Below are positions 46,198-59,655 of a DNA stretch of 64,000 bases, in pieces. The notes beneath the pieces are model-generated. The model ran no database searches and had not been told where the DNA came from. It saw only the letters and a list, made by a program, of their open reading frames with translations. Both the position numbers and the translations under genes were made by a program. How positions within the stretch are numbered: position 1 is the first letter of the stretch; each line of letters starts with the position of its first letter. The DNA comes from Atherinomorus stipes (lineage: Eukaryota > Chordata > Actinopteri > Atheriniformes > Atherinidae), in NCBI GenBank assembly GCA_023101725.1, contig JALJCO010003890.1, forward strand, positions 32,849 to 96,848, in the 5' to 3' direction.

Positions 46198-49100
46198 CCA
46201 GCGCCAGACCTGAAGCCAGACCTGGAGCCAGACCTGGAGTCAGCTCCAGACCTGGAGCCAGACCTGGAGTCAGACCTGGAGCCAGACCTGGAGCCAGACC
46301 TGGAGTCAGACCTGGAGCCAGACCTGGAGTCAGACCTGGAGTCAGACCTGGAGTCAGACCTGGAGCCAGACCTGGAGTCAGACCTGGAGCCAGACCTGGA
46401 GCCAGACCTGGAGCCAGCGCTAGACCTGGAGCCAGACCTGGAGTCAGACCTGGAGCCAGACCTGGAGTCAGACCTGGAGTCAGACCTGGAGCCAGACCTG
46501 GAGTCAGACCTGGAGCCAGACCTGGAGCCAGACCTGGAGTCAGACCTGGAGTCAGCTCCAGACCTGGAGTCAGACCTGGAGCCAGACCAGGAGTCAGCGC
46601 CAGACCTGGAGTCAGACCTGGAGTCAGACCTGGAGCCAGACCTGGAGTCAGAACCAGACCTGGAGTCAGCGCCAGACCTGGAGCCAGACCTGGAGTCAGC
46701 GCCAGACCTGGAGCCAGACCTGGAGTCAGACCTGGAGCCAGACCTGGAGCCAGACCTGGAGCCAGACCTGGAGCCAGACCTGGAGCCAGCGCTAGACCTG
46801 GAGCCAGACCTGGAGTCAGACCTGGAGCCAGACCTGGAGCCAGACCTGGAGTCAGCTCCAGACCTGGAGTCAGACCTGGAGTCAGACCTGGAGTCAGCGC
46901 CAGACCTGGAGCCAGACCTGGAGTCAGACCTGGAGCCAGACCTGGAGCCAGACCTGGAGTCAGACCTGGAGCCAGACCTGGAGCCAGACCTGGAGCCAGA
47001 CCTGGAGTCAGACCTGGAGCCAGACCTGGAGTCAGACCTGGAGTCAGACCTGGAGCCAGACCTGGAGCCAGACCTGGAGTCAGACCTGGAGCCAGACCTG
47101 GAGCCAGACCTGGAGCCAGCGCTAGACCTGGAGCCAGACCTGGAGTCAGACCTGGAGCCAGACCTGGAGCCAGACCTGGAGCCAGCGCTAGACCTGGAGC
47201 CAGACCTGGAGTCAGACCTGGAGTCAGACCTGGAGCCAGACCTGGAGCCAGACCTGGAGTCAGACCTGGAGCCAGACCTGGAGTCAGACCTGGAGTCAGA
47301 CCTGGAGCCAGACCTGGAGCCAGACCTGGAGTCAGACCTGGAGTCAGAACCAGACCTGGAGTCAGACCTGGAGTCAGACCTGGAGCCAGACCTGGAGCCA
47401 GACCTGGAGCCAGACCTGGAGCCAGACCTGGAGCCAGCGCTAGACCTGGAGCCAGACCTGGAGTCAGACCTGGAGCCAGACCTGGAGTCAGACCTGGAGT
47501 CAGACCTGGAGCCAGACCTGGAGCCAGACCTGGAGTCAGACCTGGAGCCAGACCTGGAGCCAGACCTGGAGTCAGACCTGGAGTCAGCGCCAGACCTGGA
47601 GTCAGCGCCAGACCTGGAGCCAGACCTGGAGTCAGACCTGGAGTCAGCGCCAGACCTGGAGCCAGACCAGGAGTCAGCGCCAGACCTGGAGTCAGACCTG
47701 GAGTCAGACCTGGAGCCAGACCTGGAGCCAGACCTGGAGCCAGACCTGGAGCCAGCGCTAGACCTGGAGCCAGACCTGGAGTCAGACCTGGAGCCAGACC
47801 TGGAGCCAGACCTGGAGTCAGACCTGGAGCCAGACCTGGAGCCAGACCTGGAGTCAGACCTGGAGCCAGACCTGGAGCCAGACCTGGAGTCAGACCTGGA
47901 GTCAGCGCCAGACCTGGAGTCAGACCTGGAGTCAGACCTGGAGTCAGACCTGGAGTCAGCTCCAGACCTGGAGTCAGACCTGGAGTCAGACCTGGAGTCA
48001 GAACCAGACCTGGAGTCAGACCTGGAGTCAGCTCCAGACCTGGAGTCAGACCTGGAGTCAGACCTGGAGTCAGAACCAGACCTGGAGTCAGACCTGGAGT
48101 CAGCTCCAGACCTGGAGTCAGACCTGGAGTCAGCTCCAGACCTGGAGCCAGACCTGGAGCCAGACCTGGAGTCAGACCTGGAGTCAGCGCCAGACCTGGA
48201 GTCAGACCTGGAGTCAGACCTGGAGTCAGCTCCAGACCTGGAGTCAGACCTGGAGTCAGCTCCAGACCTGGAGTCAGACCTGGAGTCAGACCTGGAGTCA
48301 GAACCAGACCTGGAGTCAGACCTGGAGTCAGCTCAGAAGGGTGCAGACCTGGAGTCAGACCTGGAGTCAGACCTGGAGTCAGAACCAGACCTGGAGTCAG
48401 ACCTGGAGTCAGCTCCAGACCTGGAGTCAGACCTGGAGTCAGCTCCAGACCTGGAGCCAGACCTGGAGCCAGACCTGGAGTCAGACCTGGAGTCAGCGCC
48501 AGACCTGGAGTCAGACCTGGAGTCAGACCTGGAGTCAGCTCCAGACCTGGAGTCAGACCTGGAGTCAGACCTGGAGTCAGAACCAGACCTGGAGTCAGAC
48601 CTGGAGTCAGACCTGGAGTCAGCTCCAGACCTGGAGTCAGACCTGGAGTCAGACCTGGAGTCAGAACCAGACCTGGAGTCAGACCTGGAGTCAGCTCCAG
48701 ACCTGGAGTCAGACCTGGAGTCAGCTCCAGACCTGGAGCCAGACCTGGAGTCAGCGCCAGACCTGGAGTCAGACCTGGAGTCAGACCTGGAGCCAGACCT
48801 GGAGTCAGCGCCAGACCTGGAGTCAGACCTGGAGTCAGCGCCAGACCTGGAGTCAGCACCAGACCTGGAGTCAGACCTGGAGTCAGCTCAGACCTGGAGT
48901 CAGCACCAGACCTGGAGTCAGACCTGGAGTCAGGCCAGACTGGAGTCAGACCTGGGTAAGAATCAGACCTGGAGTCAGCTCCAGACTGGAGTCAGACCTG
49001 GAGTCAGAGTAGCCTGGAGTAGACCTGGAGTAGCGCCAGACCTGGAGCCAGACCTGGAGTAGCTCCAGACCTGGAGTAGCGCCAGACCTGGAGTAGACTG

Positions 49101-52100
49101 GAGTAGCCTGGAGTAGCGTCAGGCCTGGAGTCAGACCTGGAGTCAGCGTCAGACCTGGAGTAGCGCCAGACCTGGAGTTAGACCTGGAGTAGCGCCAGAC
49201 CTGGAGTCAGCGCCAGACCTGGAGTCAGACCTGGGGTAGCGCCAGACCTGGAGTCAGACCTGGGGTCAGCACCAGACCTGGAGTAGACCTGGAGTCAGCC
49301 TGGAGCCAGACCTGGAGTCAGACCTGGAGTAGCGCCAGACCTGGAGTGCAGACCTGGAGTAGACCTGGAGTCAGACCTGGAGCCAGACCTAGGAGTCAGA
49401 CCTGGAGTCAGCTCCAGACCTGGAGTAGACCTGGAGTCAGACCTGGAGTCAGAGGCTGGGTAAAGCGCCAGACCTGGAGTCAGCGCCAGACCTGGAGTCA
49501 GCCCTGGAGTCAGACCTGGAGTAGCGCCAGACCTGGAGTCAGACCTGGAGGTACAGACCTGGAGTCAGACCTGGAGTCAGCGCCAGACCTGGAGTCAGAC
49601 CTGGAGCTGAACCTGGAGCCAGCTCCTGGAGTCAGCGCCAGACCTGGAGTCAGACCTGGAGTCAGCACCAGACCTGGAGTCAGCTCTGGACCTGGAGCCA
49701 GACCTGGAGTCAGCGCCAGACCTGGAGTCAGACCTGGAGTCAGGCCTGGAGTCAGACCTGGAGCCAGCGCCAGACCTGGAGTCAGACCTGGAGTCAGCGC
49801 CAGACCTGGAGTCAGACCTGGAGCCAGCTCCAGACCTGGAGGTCAGACCTGGAGTCAGCGCTAGACCTGGAGTCAGACCTGGAGTCAGACCTGGAGTCAG
49901 CGCCAGACCTGGAAGTCAGACCTGGAGTCAGACCTGGAGTCAGCTCCAGACCTGGAGTCAGACCTGGAGTCAGCTCAGACCTGGAGTCAGACCTGGAGTC
50001 AGACCTGGAGTCAGAACCAGACCTGGAGTCAGACCTGGAGTAGCTCCAGACCTGGAGTAGACCTGGAGTCAGACCTGGAGTCAGAACCAGACCTGGAGTC
50101 AGACCTGGAGTAGCTCCAGACCTGGAGTCAGACCTGGAGTCAGCTCAGACCTGGAGCCAGACCTGGAGCCAGACCTGGAGTCAGACCTGGAGTCAGCGCC
50201 AGACCTGGAGTAGACCTGGAGTAGACCTGGAGTAGCTCCAGACCTGCAGTCAGACTGGGTTGGACCTGGAGTCAGAACCAGACCTGGAGTCAGGCCTGGT
50301 CAGACCTGGAGTTTTCAGACCTGGAGTCAGACCTGGAGTCAGACCTGGAGTCAGAACCAGACCTGGAGTCAGACCTGGAGTAGCTCCAGACCTGGAGTCA
50401 GACCTGGAGTAGCTCCAGACCTGGAGCCAGACCTGGAGTCAGCGCCAGACCTGGAGTCAGACCTGGAGTCAGACCTGGAGCCAGACCTGGTAGTGCCAGA
50501 CCTGGAGTCAGACCTGGAGTCAGCGCCAGACCTGGAGTCAGCACCAGACCTGGAGTAGACCTGGGTAGCTCCAGACCTGGAGTCAGCACCAGACCTGGAG
50601 TCAGACCTGAGGTAGCGCCAGACCTGGAGTCAGACCTGGAGTAAGGGTCAGACCCTGGAGTAGCTCCAGACCTGGAGTCAGACCTGGAATAGACCTGGAG
50701 TCAGACCTGGAGTCAGCGCCAGACCTGGAGCCAGACCTGGGTAGCCAGACCTGGAGTCAGCGCCAGACCTGGAGTTTTTTTGTTGTTGGTGTTGGGTTGT
50801 GGTTTGTCAGACCTGGAGTCAGACCTGGAGTCAGCGTCAGACCTGGAGTCAGACACTGGAGTCAGCCTCAGACCTGGAGTCAGCGCCAGACCTGGAGTTA
50901 GACCTGGAGTCAGAACTGGAGTCAGACCTGGAGTCAGCGCCAGATTCCTGGAGTCAGACCTGGAGTGAGCGCCAGACCTGGAGTCAGACCTGGAGTCAGC
51001 GCCAGACCTGGAGTCAGACCTGGAGTCAGCGCCAGACCTGGAGTCATTTTTCTGGTTTTGTTGACCTGGAGTCAGACCTGGAGTCAGCGCCAGACCTGGA
51101 GTCAGACCTGGAGTCAGACCTGGAGTCAGACCTGGAGCCAGACCTGGAGTCAGACCTGGAGTCAGCTCCAGTACCTGGAGTCAGCGCCAGACCTGGAGTC
51201 AGACCTGGAGTGTGTGTCAGACCTGGAGTCAGCGCCAGACCTGGAGTCAGACCTGGAGTCAGCGTCCAGACCTGGAGTCAGCGCAGACCTGGAGTCAGAC
51301 CTGGAGTCAGACCTGGGGTCAGACCTGGAGTCAGCGCCAGACCTGGAGTCAGACCTGGAGTCAGACCTGGAGTCAGCTCCAGACCTGGAGTCAGCGCCAG
51401 ACCTGGAGTGTGTTTTTTGTCAGCTGAGTCCTGGATCAGACCTGGAGTCAGCTCTAGACCTGGAGTCAGACCTGGAGTTGCGCCAGACCTGGAGTCAGAC
51501 CTGGGGTCAGACCTGGAGTCAGACGCTGGAGCCTAGCGTCAGACCTGGAGTCAGACCTGGAGTCAGCGTCAGACCTGGAGTAGACCTGGGAGTCAGAACT
51601 GGAGTCAGACCTGGAGTCAGCGCCAGACCTGGAGTTAGACCTGGGTGTCAGACCTGGAGTCAGCGCCAGACCTGGAGTCAGACCTGGAGCGTCAGACCTG
51701 GAGTCAGCGCCAGACCTGGAGTCAGCAAAAGACCTGGAGTCAGCGCCAGACCTGGAGTCAGACCTGGAGCCAGACCTGGAGTCAGACCTGGAGTCAGCGC
51801 CAGACCTGGAGTCAGACCTGGAGTCAGACCTGGAGTCAGCACCTGGGCTGTCCTGGAGTCAGACCTAGAGTCAGCTCCAGACCTGGGAGTCTGACCTGGA
51901 GTCAGACCTGGAGTCAGATAGGTCTAGAGTCAGACCTGGAGTAAGAGTCAGACCTGGAGTCAGCTAGACCTGGAGTCAGACCTGGAGTCAGGGTCAGACC
52001 TGGAGTCAGACCTGGAGTCAGCGCCAGACCTGGAGCGAGACGTGGAGTCAGCTCCAGACCTGGAGTCCCGACCTGGAGTCAGACCTGGAGCTCAGACCTG

Positions 52101-52964
52101 GAGTCAGCGTCAGACCTGGAGTCAGACCTGGAGTCAGCGTCAGACCTGGAGTCAGCTCTGGACCTGGAGTTAGACCTGGAGTCAGCGCCAGACCTGGGTC
52201 AGACCTGGCGTCAGACCTGGAGTCAGACCTGGAGTCAGCGCCAGACCTGGAGTCAGACCTGGAGTCAGCGCCAGACCTGGAGTCAGACCCTGGAGTCAGA
52301 CCTGGAGCCAGACCTGGAGTCAGACCTGGAGTCAGCGCCAGACCTGGAGTCAGAGGACCTGGAGTCAGACCTGGAGTCAGACCTGGAGCCAGACCTGGAG
52401 TCAGACCTGGAGTCAGCGCCAGACCTGGAGTCAGACCTGGGAGTCAGAACTGGAGTCAGACCTGGAGTCAGCGCCAGACCTGGAGTCAGCGCCAGACCTG
52501 GAGTCAGACCTGGAGTCAGACCTGGAGTCAGCGCCAGACCTTGAGTCAGACCTGGAGTCAGACCTGGAGTCAGACCTGGAGTCAGACCTGAGGTGGCGTC
52601 AGACCTGGAGTCAGACCTGGAGTCAGCGTCAGACCTGGAGTCAGACCTGGAGTCAGACCTGGAGTCAGCGCCCAGACCTGGAGTCAGATCTGGACCTGGG
52701 TCAGACCTGGAGTCAGCGCCAGACCTGGAGTCAGACCTGGAGTCAGACCTGGAGTCAGACCTGGAGTCAGCGCCAGACCTGGAGTCAGACCTGGAGTCAG
52801 CGCCAGACCTGGAGTCAGACCTGGAGCCAGCTCAGACCTGGAGTCAGACCTGGAGTCAGCTGGGCCAGACCTGGAGTCAGACCTGGAGTCAGACCTGGAG
52901 TCAGCGTCAGACCTGGAGTCAGACCTGGAGTCAGACCTGGAGTCAGCGCCAGACCTGGGTCAGC
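46198..52964. repeat. 12/18-bp minisatellite, array 2, left part
   Basis: Same AGACCTGGAGTC / AGACCTGGAGCC units in plus orientation. From 46198 to about 48880 units are clean. From there on, 1-2-base losses (GTAGCGCC for GTCAGCGCC), extra bases and odd inserts (50775-50807, 51046-51063, 51408-51432) are frequent. Confidence 0.95.
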
Positions 52965-55276
52965 GTCAGGTCCTGACTGAGCTCCAGGTCTGGTGCTGAC
53001 TCCAGACCTGGAGTCTAGGCTTGGAGTCAGGTCTGGATCCAGGTCTGGAGTCAAAGGTCTGGAGCTGGCTCCAGGCCTGTAGAGTCTGACCTGGAGCCCA
53101 GGCCCCAGGTATGACTCCAGGCTCTGGAGTCAGACTGGTGCCAGACCTGGAGTCCAGGTCTGGCTCCAGACCGTGGTTTCAGGTCTGGACTCAGATCTGG
53201 AGCCAGACCTAGAGTCTGGCCTGGAGTCTGACCTGGTGACTCCCAGGTCTGGACTCCAGGTCTGGCGTCCAGACCTAGGTCCAGGCCTGGAGCCAGGTCT
53301 GGTGCTAGCTCTAGGTCTGGCTCCAGGTCTGGCGTAGACCTCCAGGTCTGGGTCCCAGAGTCTGGCGTCTGACTCTAGGTCTGGCCTGGAGTCAGGTCTA
53401 ACTAGGTCTGGCCTGTAGAGTCTGACCTGAGTCCAGGCCTGACTCCAAGTCTGACCTGGCTCCAGGCCTGAGTCCAATGGTCTGACTCCAGTGTCTGGCC
53501 TAGACTCCAGGTCTGGACCTGAGTCCAGTCCTGGGTCAGATCTGGGCCTGACTCTAGGTCTGACTCCAGGCCTGGATTCTGACTCCAGGTCTGACCCAGA
53601 GCCTGGAGTCAGACCTGGATCCAGGTCTGGCTCCAGGTCTGGCGCTGACTCCAGGTCTGGACTCCAGGTCTGGTGCTGACCCTGGTGTGAAGCTGGCTCC
53701 AGGGCTAGACCTGGTGCCTGACCTAGGTCTGGCCTGGACTCCAGGTCTGGCTCCAGGTCTGGCGCCAGGCTCCAGGTCTGGCTCCAGGTCTGGGCTCAGG
53801 TCTTTAGCTGGCTCCAGGTCTGGCGCTGACTCCAGGTCTTTTGCTGACTCCTGGAGTCTGGCCTGGAGTCCAGGTCTGACTCAGGTCTGGCTCCAGGTCT
53901 GGCGCTGACCTAGAGTCTGACTCTCTGACTCAGTAACTCCAGGTCTGACTCCAGGTCTGGAGCTGGCCTGGAGTCTGACTCCAGGTCTGGGCCTGACCTG
54001 GTGCCAGGTCTAGGCCCATGGACCCAGGTCTGGGGTCTCCTGGTCCAGAGCTGGAGTCCAGATCTGGTGTTCAGATCTGGACTCCAGGTCTGGCGCTGAG
54101 CTCCAGGTCTGGAGTCTGGCCTGGCTCCAGGCCTGGACTCCAGGTCTGGCGTCTGACCTGCAGGTCTGACTCTGGAGTCTGCTCCAGGCCTGGCTCCAGG
54201 TCTGGGCTGACTCTAGAGTCTGACTCCAGGGCTGACCCAGATCAGGCGCTGACCTAGAGTCTGGCGCTGACTCAGTCCTGCAGCCAGTCCTGGACTCCAG
54301 GTCTGGAGCCAGGTCTGGCGCTGCCTAGTCTGGCTCAGGTCTGGCTTCAGGTCTGACTCCAGGTCTGGACTGAGTCTGACTCAGGCCTGGCGCTGACTCC
54401 AGGCCTGGAGTCAGGTCTGGATCCAGTCCTGGATCCAGGTCTGGAGTCCAGGTCTGGTGCTGAGTCCAGGCCTGGAGTCCAGGTCTAGACCTGGACTCTG
54501 GCCTGAGTCCAGCTCTGGCCTGGAGTCAGATCTGGCGCTGACTCTGGAGTCATAACCAGGTCTGGACTCAGATCTGAGTCTGACCTGGAGTCTGACTCTG
54601 GTCTGGCCTGGCTCCAGTCCTGGAGTCCAGGCCTGAGTCCAGATCCAGACCCTGAGTCAGATCTGGAGCCTGACCAGGAGTCAGCGCCAGGCCTGGCGTC
54701 AGACTCCAGGTCTGACTCCAGGTCTGATTCTAGCTCAGGTCTGACTCCAGGTCACAGGGCTGACTCCAGTGATTCTTACTCCAGGTCTGACTCCAGGTCT
54801 GGCGCTGACTCCAGGTCTGACTCCAGGTCTGGTGCTGACTAGGTCTGGAGCTGACTCCAGGTCCTGACTCCAGGTCTGGTGCTGACTAGGTCTGGCGCTG
54901 ACTCTGGAGTCTGACTCTGGGTCTGGCCTGGCTCCAGGCCTGGATCCAGGTCTGGAGTCAGGTCTAGACCCCTGGTCCAGGCCTGGACTCAGGTCTGGAT
55001 CCAGGTCTGGGAGCTGCCAGATCTGGACTCAGGTCTGGAGTCAGACCTGGGGCCAGGTCTGGCTCCAGGCCTGGATTCTGACCTGGATCCAGGTCTGACT
55101 CTAGGTCTGGAGCCAGACTCTAGGTCGGGGCCAGGTCGGACTCAGATCTGGATTCTGACCTGGAGCCAGGTCTGGACTCCAGCGCTGACTCCCAGGGTCT
55201 GGAGCTGACTCCAGGTCTGACTTGGGTCTGACTCCAGTGTCTGGCGTGACTCCCAGGTCTGGATCCAGGCCTGGAT
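52965..55276. repeat. 12/18-bp minisatellite, inverted and degenerate block
   Basis: Here the units appear as the reverse complement (GACTCCAGGTCT, GGCTCCAGGTCTGG) and are heavily degraded. The left boundary is the palindrome GTCAGGTCCTGAC (52965-52977), the right boundary ATCCAGGCCTGGAT (55263-55276). Confidence 0.9.
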
Positions 55277-58200
55277 TCAGGTCTGGAGTCAGACCTGGAG
55301 TCAGACCTGGAGTCAGACCTGGAGTCAGACCTGGAGTGCCAGGTCTGGAGTCTGACCCAGGTCGAGTCCAGACCTGGAGTCAGACCTGGAGTCAGACCTG
55401 GAGCCAGACCTGGAGCCAGACCTTGAGTCAGGGACCTGGAGTCAGAACCAGACCTGGAGTCAGACCTGGAGTCAGACCTGGAGCCAGACCTGGAGCCAGA
55501 CCTGGAGCCAGCTGTGACCTTGAGCCAGACCTGGAGTCAGACCTGGAGCCAGACCTGGAGTCAGACCTGGAGTCAGACCTGGAGCCAGACCTTGGAGCCA
55601 GACCTGGAGTCAGACCTGGAGCCAGACCTGGAGCCAGACCTGGAGTCAGACCTGGAGTCAGCGCCAGACCTGGAGTCAGCGCCAGACACGGAGCCAGGAC
55701 CTGAGTCAGACCTGAGTCAGCGCCAGACCTGGAGCCAGACCAGGAGTCAGCGCCAGACTCCTTGAGTCAGACCTGGAGTCAGACCTGAGAGCCAGACCTG
55801 GAGCCAGACCTGGAGCCAGACCTGGAGCCAAAGGCTTAGACCTGGAGCCAGACCTGGAGTCAGACCTGGAGCCAGACCTGGAGCCAGACCTGGAGTCAGA
55901 CCTGGAGCCAGACCCAGGAGCCAGACCTGGAGGCCAGACCTGGAGCCAGGACCTGAAGCCAGACCTGAGCCATGACCTCGGGAGTCAGACCTGGAGTCAG
56001 CGCCAGACCTGGGAGTCAGACCTGGAGTCAGACCTGGAGTCAGACCTGGAGTCAGCTCCAGACCTGGAGTCAGACCTGGAGTCAGACCTGGAGTCAGAAC
56101 CAGACCTGGAGTCAGACCTGGAGTCAGACCTGGAGTCAGCTCCAGACCTGGAGTCAGACCTGGAGTCAGACCTGGAGTCAGAACCAGACCTGGAGTCAGA
56201 CCTGGGAGTCAGCTCCAGATCTGGAGTCAGACCTGGAGTCAGCTCCAGACCTGGAGCAGACCTGGAGCCAGACCTGGAGTCAGACCTTGGAGTCAGCGCC
56301 AGACCTGGAGTCAGACCTGGAGTCAGACCTGAGTCCAGCTCCAGACCTGGAGTCAGACCTGGAGTCAGACCTGGAGTCAGCTCCAGACCTGAGTCAGACC
56401 CTGGAGTCAGACCCGGAGTCAGAACCAGACCTGGAGTCAGACCTGGAGTCAGACCTGGAGTCAGCTCCAGACCTGGAGTCAGACCTGGAGTCAGACCTGG
56501 AGTCAGAACCAGACCTGGAGTCAGACCTGGAGTCAGCTCCAGACCTGGAGTCAGACCTGGAGTCAGCTCCAGACCTGGAGCCAGACCTGGAGCCAGACCT
56601 GGAGTCAGACCTGGAGTCAGCGCCAGACCTGGAGTCAGACCTGGAGTCAGACCTGGAGTCAGACCTGGAGTCAGCTCCAGACCTGGAGTCAGACCTGGAG
56701 TCTGACCTGGAGTCAGATACCAGACCTGGAGTCAGGACCTGGAGCAGACCTGGAGGTCAGCTCCCAGGACCTGGAGTCAGACCTGGAGGTGCTGAGGCTC
56801 AGACCTGGAGTCAGAACCAGACCTGGAGTCAGACCTGGAGTCAGCTCCAGACCTGGAGTCAGACCTAGAGTCAGCTCCAGACCTGGAGCCAGACCTGGAG
56901 TCAGCGCCAGACCTGGAGTCAGACCTGGAGTCAGACCTGGAGCCAGACCTGGAGTCAGCGCCAGACCTGGAGTCAGACCTGGAGTCAGCGCCAGACCTGG
57001 AGTCAGACCTGGAGTCAGCGCCAGACCTGGAGTCAGCACCAGACCTGGAGTCAGACCTGGAGTCAGCTCCAGACCTGGAGTCAGCACCAGACCTGGAGTC
57101 AGACCTGGAGTCAGCGCCAGACCTGGAGTCAGACCTGGAGTAAGAATCAGACCTGGAGTCAGCTCCAGACCTGGAGTCAGACCTGGAGTCAGAATCAGAC
57201 CTGGAGTCAGACCTGGAGTCAGCGCCAGACCTGGAGCCAGACCTGGAGTCAGCTCCAGACCTGGAGTCAGCGCCAGACCTGGAGTCAGACCTGGAGTCAG
57301 ACCTGGAGTCAGCGTCAGACCTGGAGTCAGACCTGGAGTCAGCGTCAGACCTGGAGTCAGCGCCAGACCTGGAGTTAGACCTGGAGTCAGCGCCAGACCT
57401 GGAGTCAGCGCCAGACCTGGAGTCAGACCTGGAGTCAGCGCCAGACCTGGAGTCAGACCTGGAGTCAGCACCAGACCTGGAGTCAGACCTGGAGTCAGAC
57501 CTGGAGCCAGACCTGGAGTCAGACCTGGAGTCAGCGCCAGACCTGGAGTCAGACCTGGAGTCAGACCTGGAGTCAGACCTGGAGCCAGACCTGGAGTCAG
57601 ACCTGGAGTCAGCGCCAGACCTGGAGTCAGACCTGGAGTCAGACCTGGAGTCAGACCTGGAGTCAGCGCCAGACCTGGAGTCAGCGCCAGACCTGGAGTC
57701 AGACCTGGAGTCAGACCTGGAGTCAGCGCCAGACCTGGAGTCAGACCTGGAGTCAGACCTGGAGTCAGACCTGGAGTCAGCGCCAGACCTGGAGTCAGAC
57801 CTGGAGCCAGACCTGGAGCCAGCTCCAGACCTGGAGTCAGCGCCAGACCTGGAGTCAGACCTGGAGTCAGCACCAGACCTGGAGTCAGCTCTGGACCTGG
57901 AGCCAGACCTGGAGTCAGCGCCAGACCTGGAGTCAGACCTGGAGTCAGACCTGGAGTCAGACCTGGAGCCAGCGCCAGACCTGGAGTCAGACCTGGAGTC
58001 AGCGCCAGACCTGGAGTCAGACCTGGAGCCAGCTCCAGACCTGGAGTCAGACCTGGAGTCAGCGCCAGACCTGGAGTCAGACCTGGAGTCAGACCTGGAG
58101 TCAGCGCCAGACCTGGAGTCAGACCTGGAGTCAGACCTGGAGTCAGACCTGGAGCCAGCTCCAGACCTGGAGTCAGACCTGGAGTCAGACCTGGAGTCAG

Positions 58201-59655
58201 ACCTGGAGTCAGCGCCAGACCTGGAGTCAGACCTGGAGTCAGACCTGGAGTCAGCGCCAGACCTGGAGTCAGCGCCAGACCTGGAGTCAGCGCCAGACCT
58301 GGAGTCAGCAAAAGACCTGGAGCCAGACCTGGAGTCAGACCTGGAGTCAGCGCCAGACCTTGAGTCAGACCTGGAGTCAGCGCCAGACCTGGAGTCAGAC
58401 CTGGAGTCAGACCTGGAGTCAGCGCCAGACCTGGAGTCAGACCTGGAGTCAGCGCCAGACCTGGAGTCAGACCTGGAGTCAGACCAGGAGTCAGCGCCAG
58501 ACCTGGAGTCAGACCTGGAGTCAGACCTGGAGTCAGCGCCAGACCTGGAGTCAGACCTGGAGTCAGCGCCAGACCTGGAGTCAGCGCCAGACCTGGAGTC
58601 TGCGCCAGACCTGGAGTCAGACCTGGAGTCAGCGCCAGACCTGGAGTCAGACCTGGAGTCAGACCTGGAGTCAGACCTGGAGCCAGACCTGGAGCCAGAC
58701 CTGGAGTCAGCGCCAGACCTGGAGTCAGACCTGGAGTCAGCTCCAGACCTGGAGTCAGACCTGGAGTCAGACCTGGAGTCAGCGCCAGACCTGGAGTCAG
58801 ACCTGGAGTCAGCGCCAGACCTGGAGTCAGACCTGGAGTCAGACCTGGAGTCAGACCTGGAGCCAGACCTGGAGTCAGCGCCAGACCTGGAGCCAGACCT
58901 GGAGTCAGACCTGGAGCCAGACCTGGAGCCAGACCTGGAGTCAGACCTGGAGCCAGACCTGGAGCCAGACCTGGAGCCAGACCTGGAGCCAGACCTGGAG
59001 TCAGACCTGGAGTCAGACCTGGAGCCAGACCTGGAGTCAGACCTGGAGCCAGACCTGAGCGCCAGACCTGGAGCCAGCGCTAGACCTGGAGCCAGACCTG
59101 GAGTCAGACCTGGAGCCAGACCTGGAGTCAGACCTGGAGTCAGACCTGGGCCAGCCAGACCTGGGAGCCAGACCTGGAGTCAGACCTGGAGCCAGACCTG
59201 GAGTCAGACCTGGAGTCAGACCTGGAGCCAGACCTGGAGCCAGACCTGGAGTCAGACCTGGAGTCAGAACCAGACCTGGAGTCAGACCTGGAGCCAGACC
59301 AGGAGTCAGCGCCAGACCTGGAGTCAGACCTGGAGTCAGACCTGGAGCCAGACCTGGAGCCAGACCTGGAGCCAGACCTGGAGCCAGCGCTAGACCTGGA
59401 GCCAGACCTGGAGTCAGACCTGGAGCCAGACCTGGAGTCAGACCTGGAGTCAGACCTGGAGCCAGACCTGGAGTCAGACCTGGAGCCAGACCTGGAGCCA
59501 GACCTGGAGTCAGACCTGGAGTCAGCGCCAGACCTGGAGTCAGACCTGGAGTCAGACCTGGAGTCAGCTCCAGACCTGGAGTCAGACCTGGAGTCAGCTC
59601 CAGACCTGAAGTCAGACCTGGAGTCAGCTCCAGACCTGGAGTCAGCACCAGACCG
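55277..59655. repeat. 12/18-bp minisatellite, array 2, right part
   Basis: Plus-orientation units again. The stretch to about 56790 has many small indels, while 56790-59040 is very regular. 57808-58060 closely matches 49610-49860 at an offset of about 8.2 kb, suggesting a large internal duplication. Confidence 0.95.

Noticed and set aside
46034..49062. Open frames of 941 and 997 codons, and others of 150-741 codons, across 43.6-59.7 kb on both strands
   Set aside because: The 12/18-bp unit is divisible by 3 and has no stop in any frame, so several frames on both strands stay open. Frames differ between the two duplicated copies, and there is no unique conserved domain.
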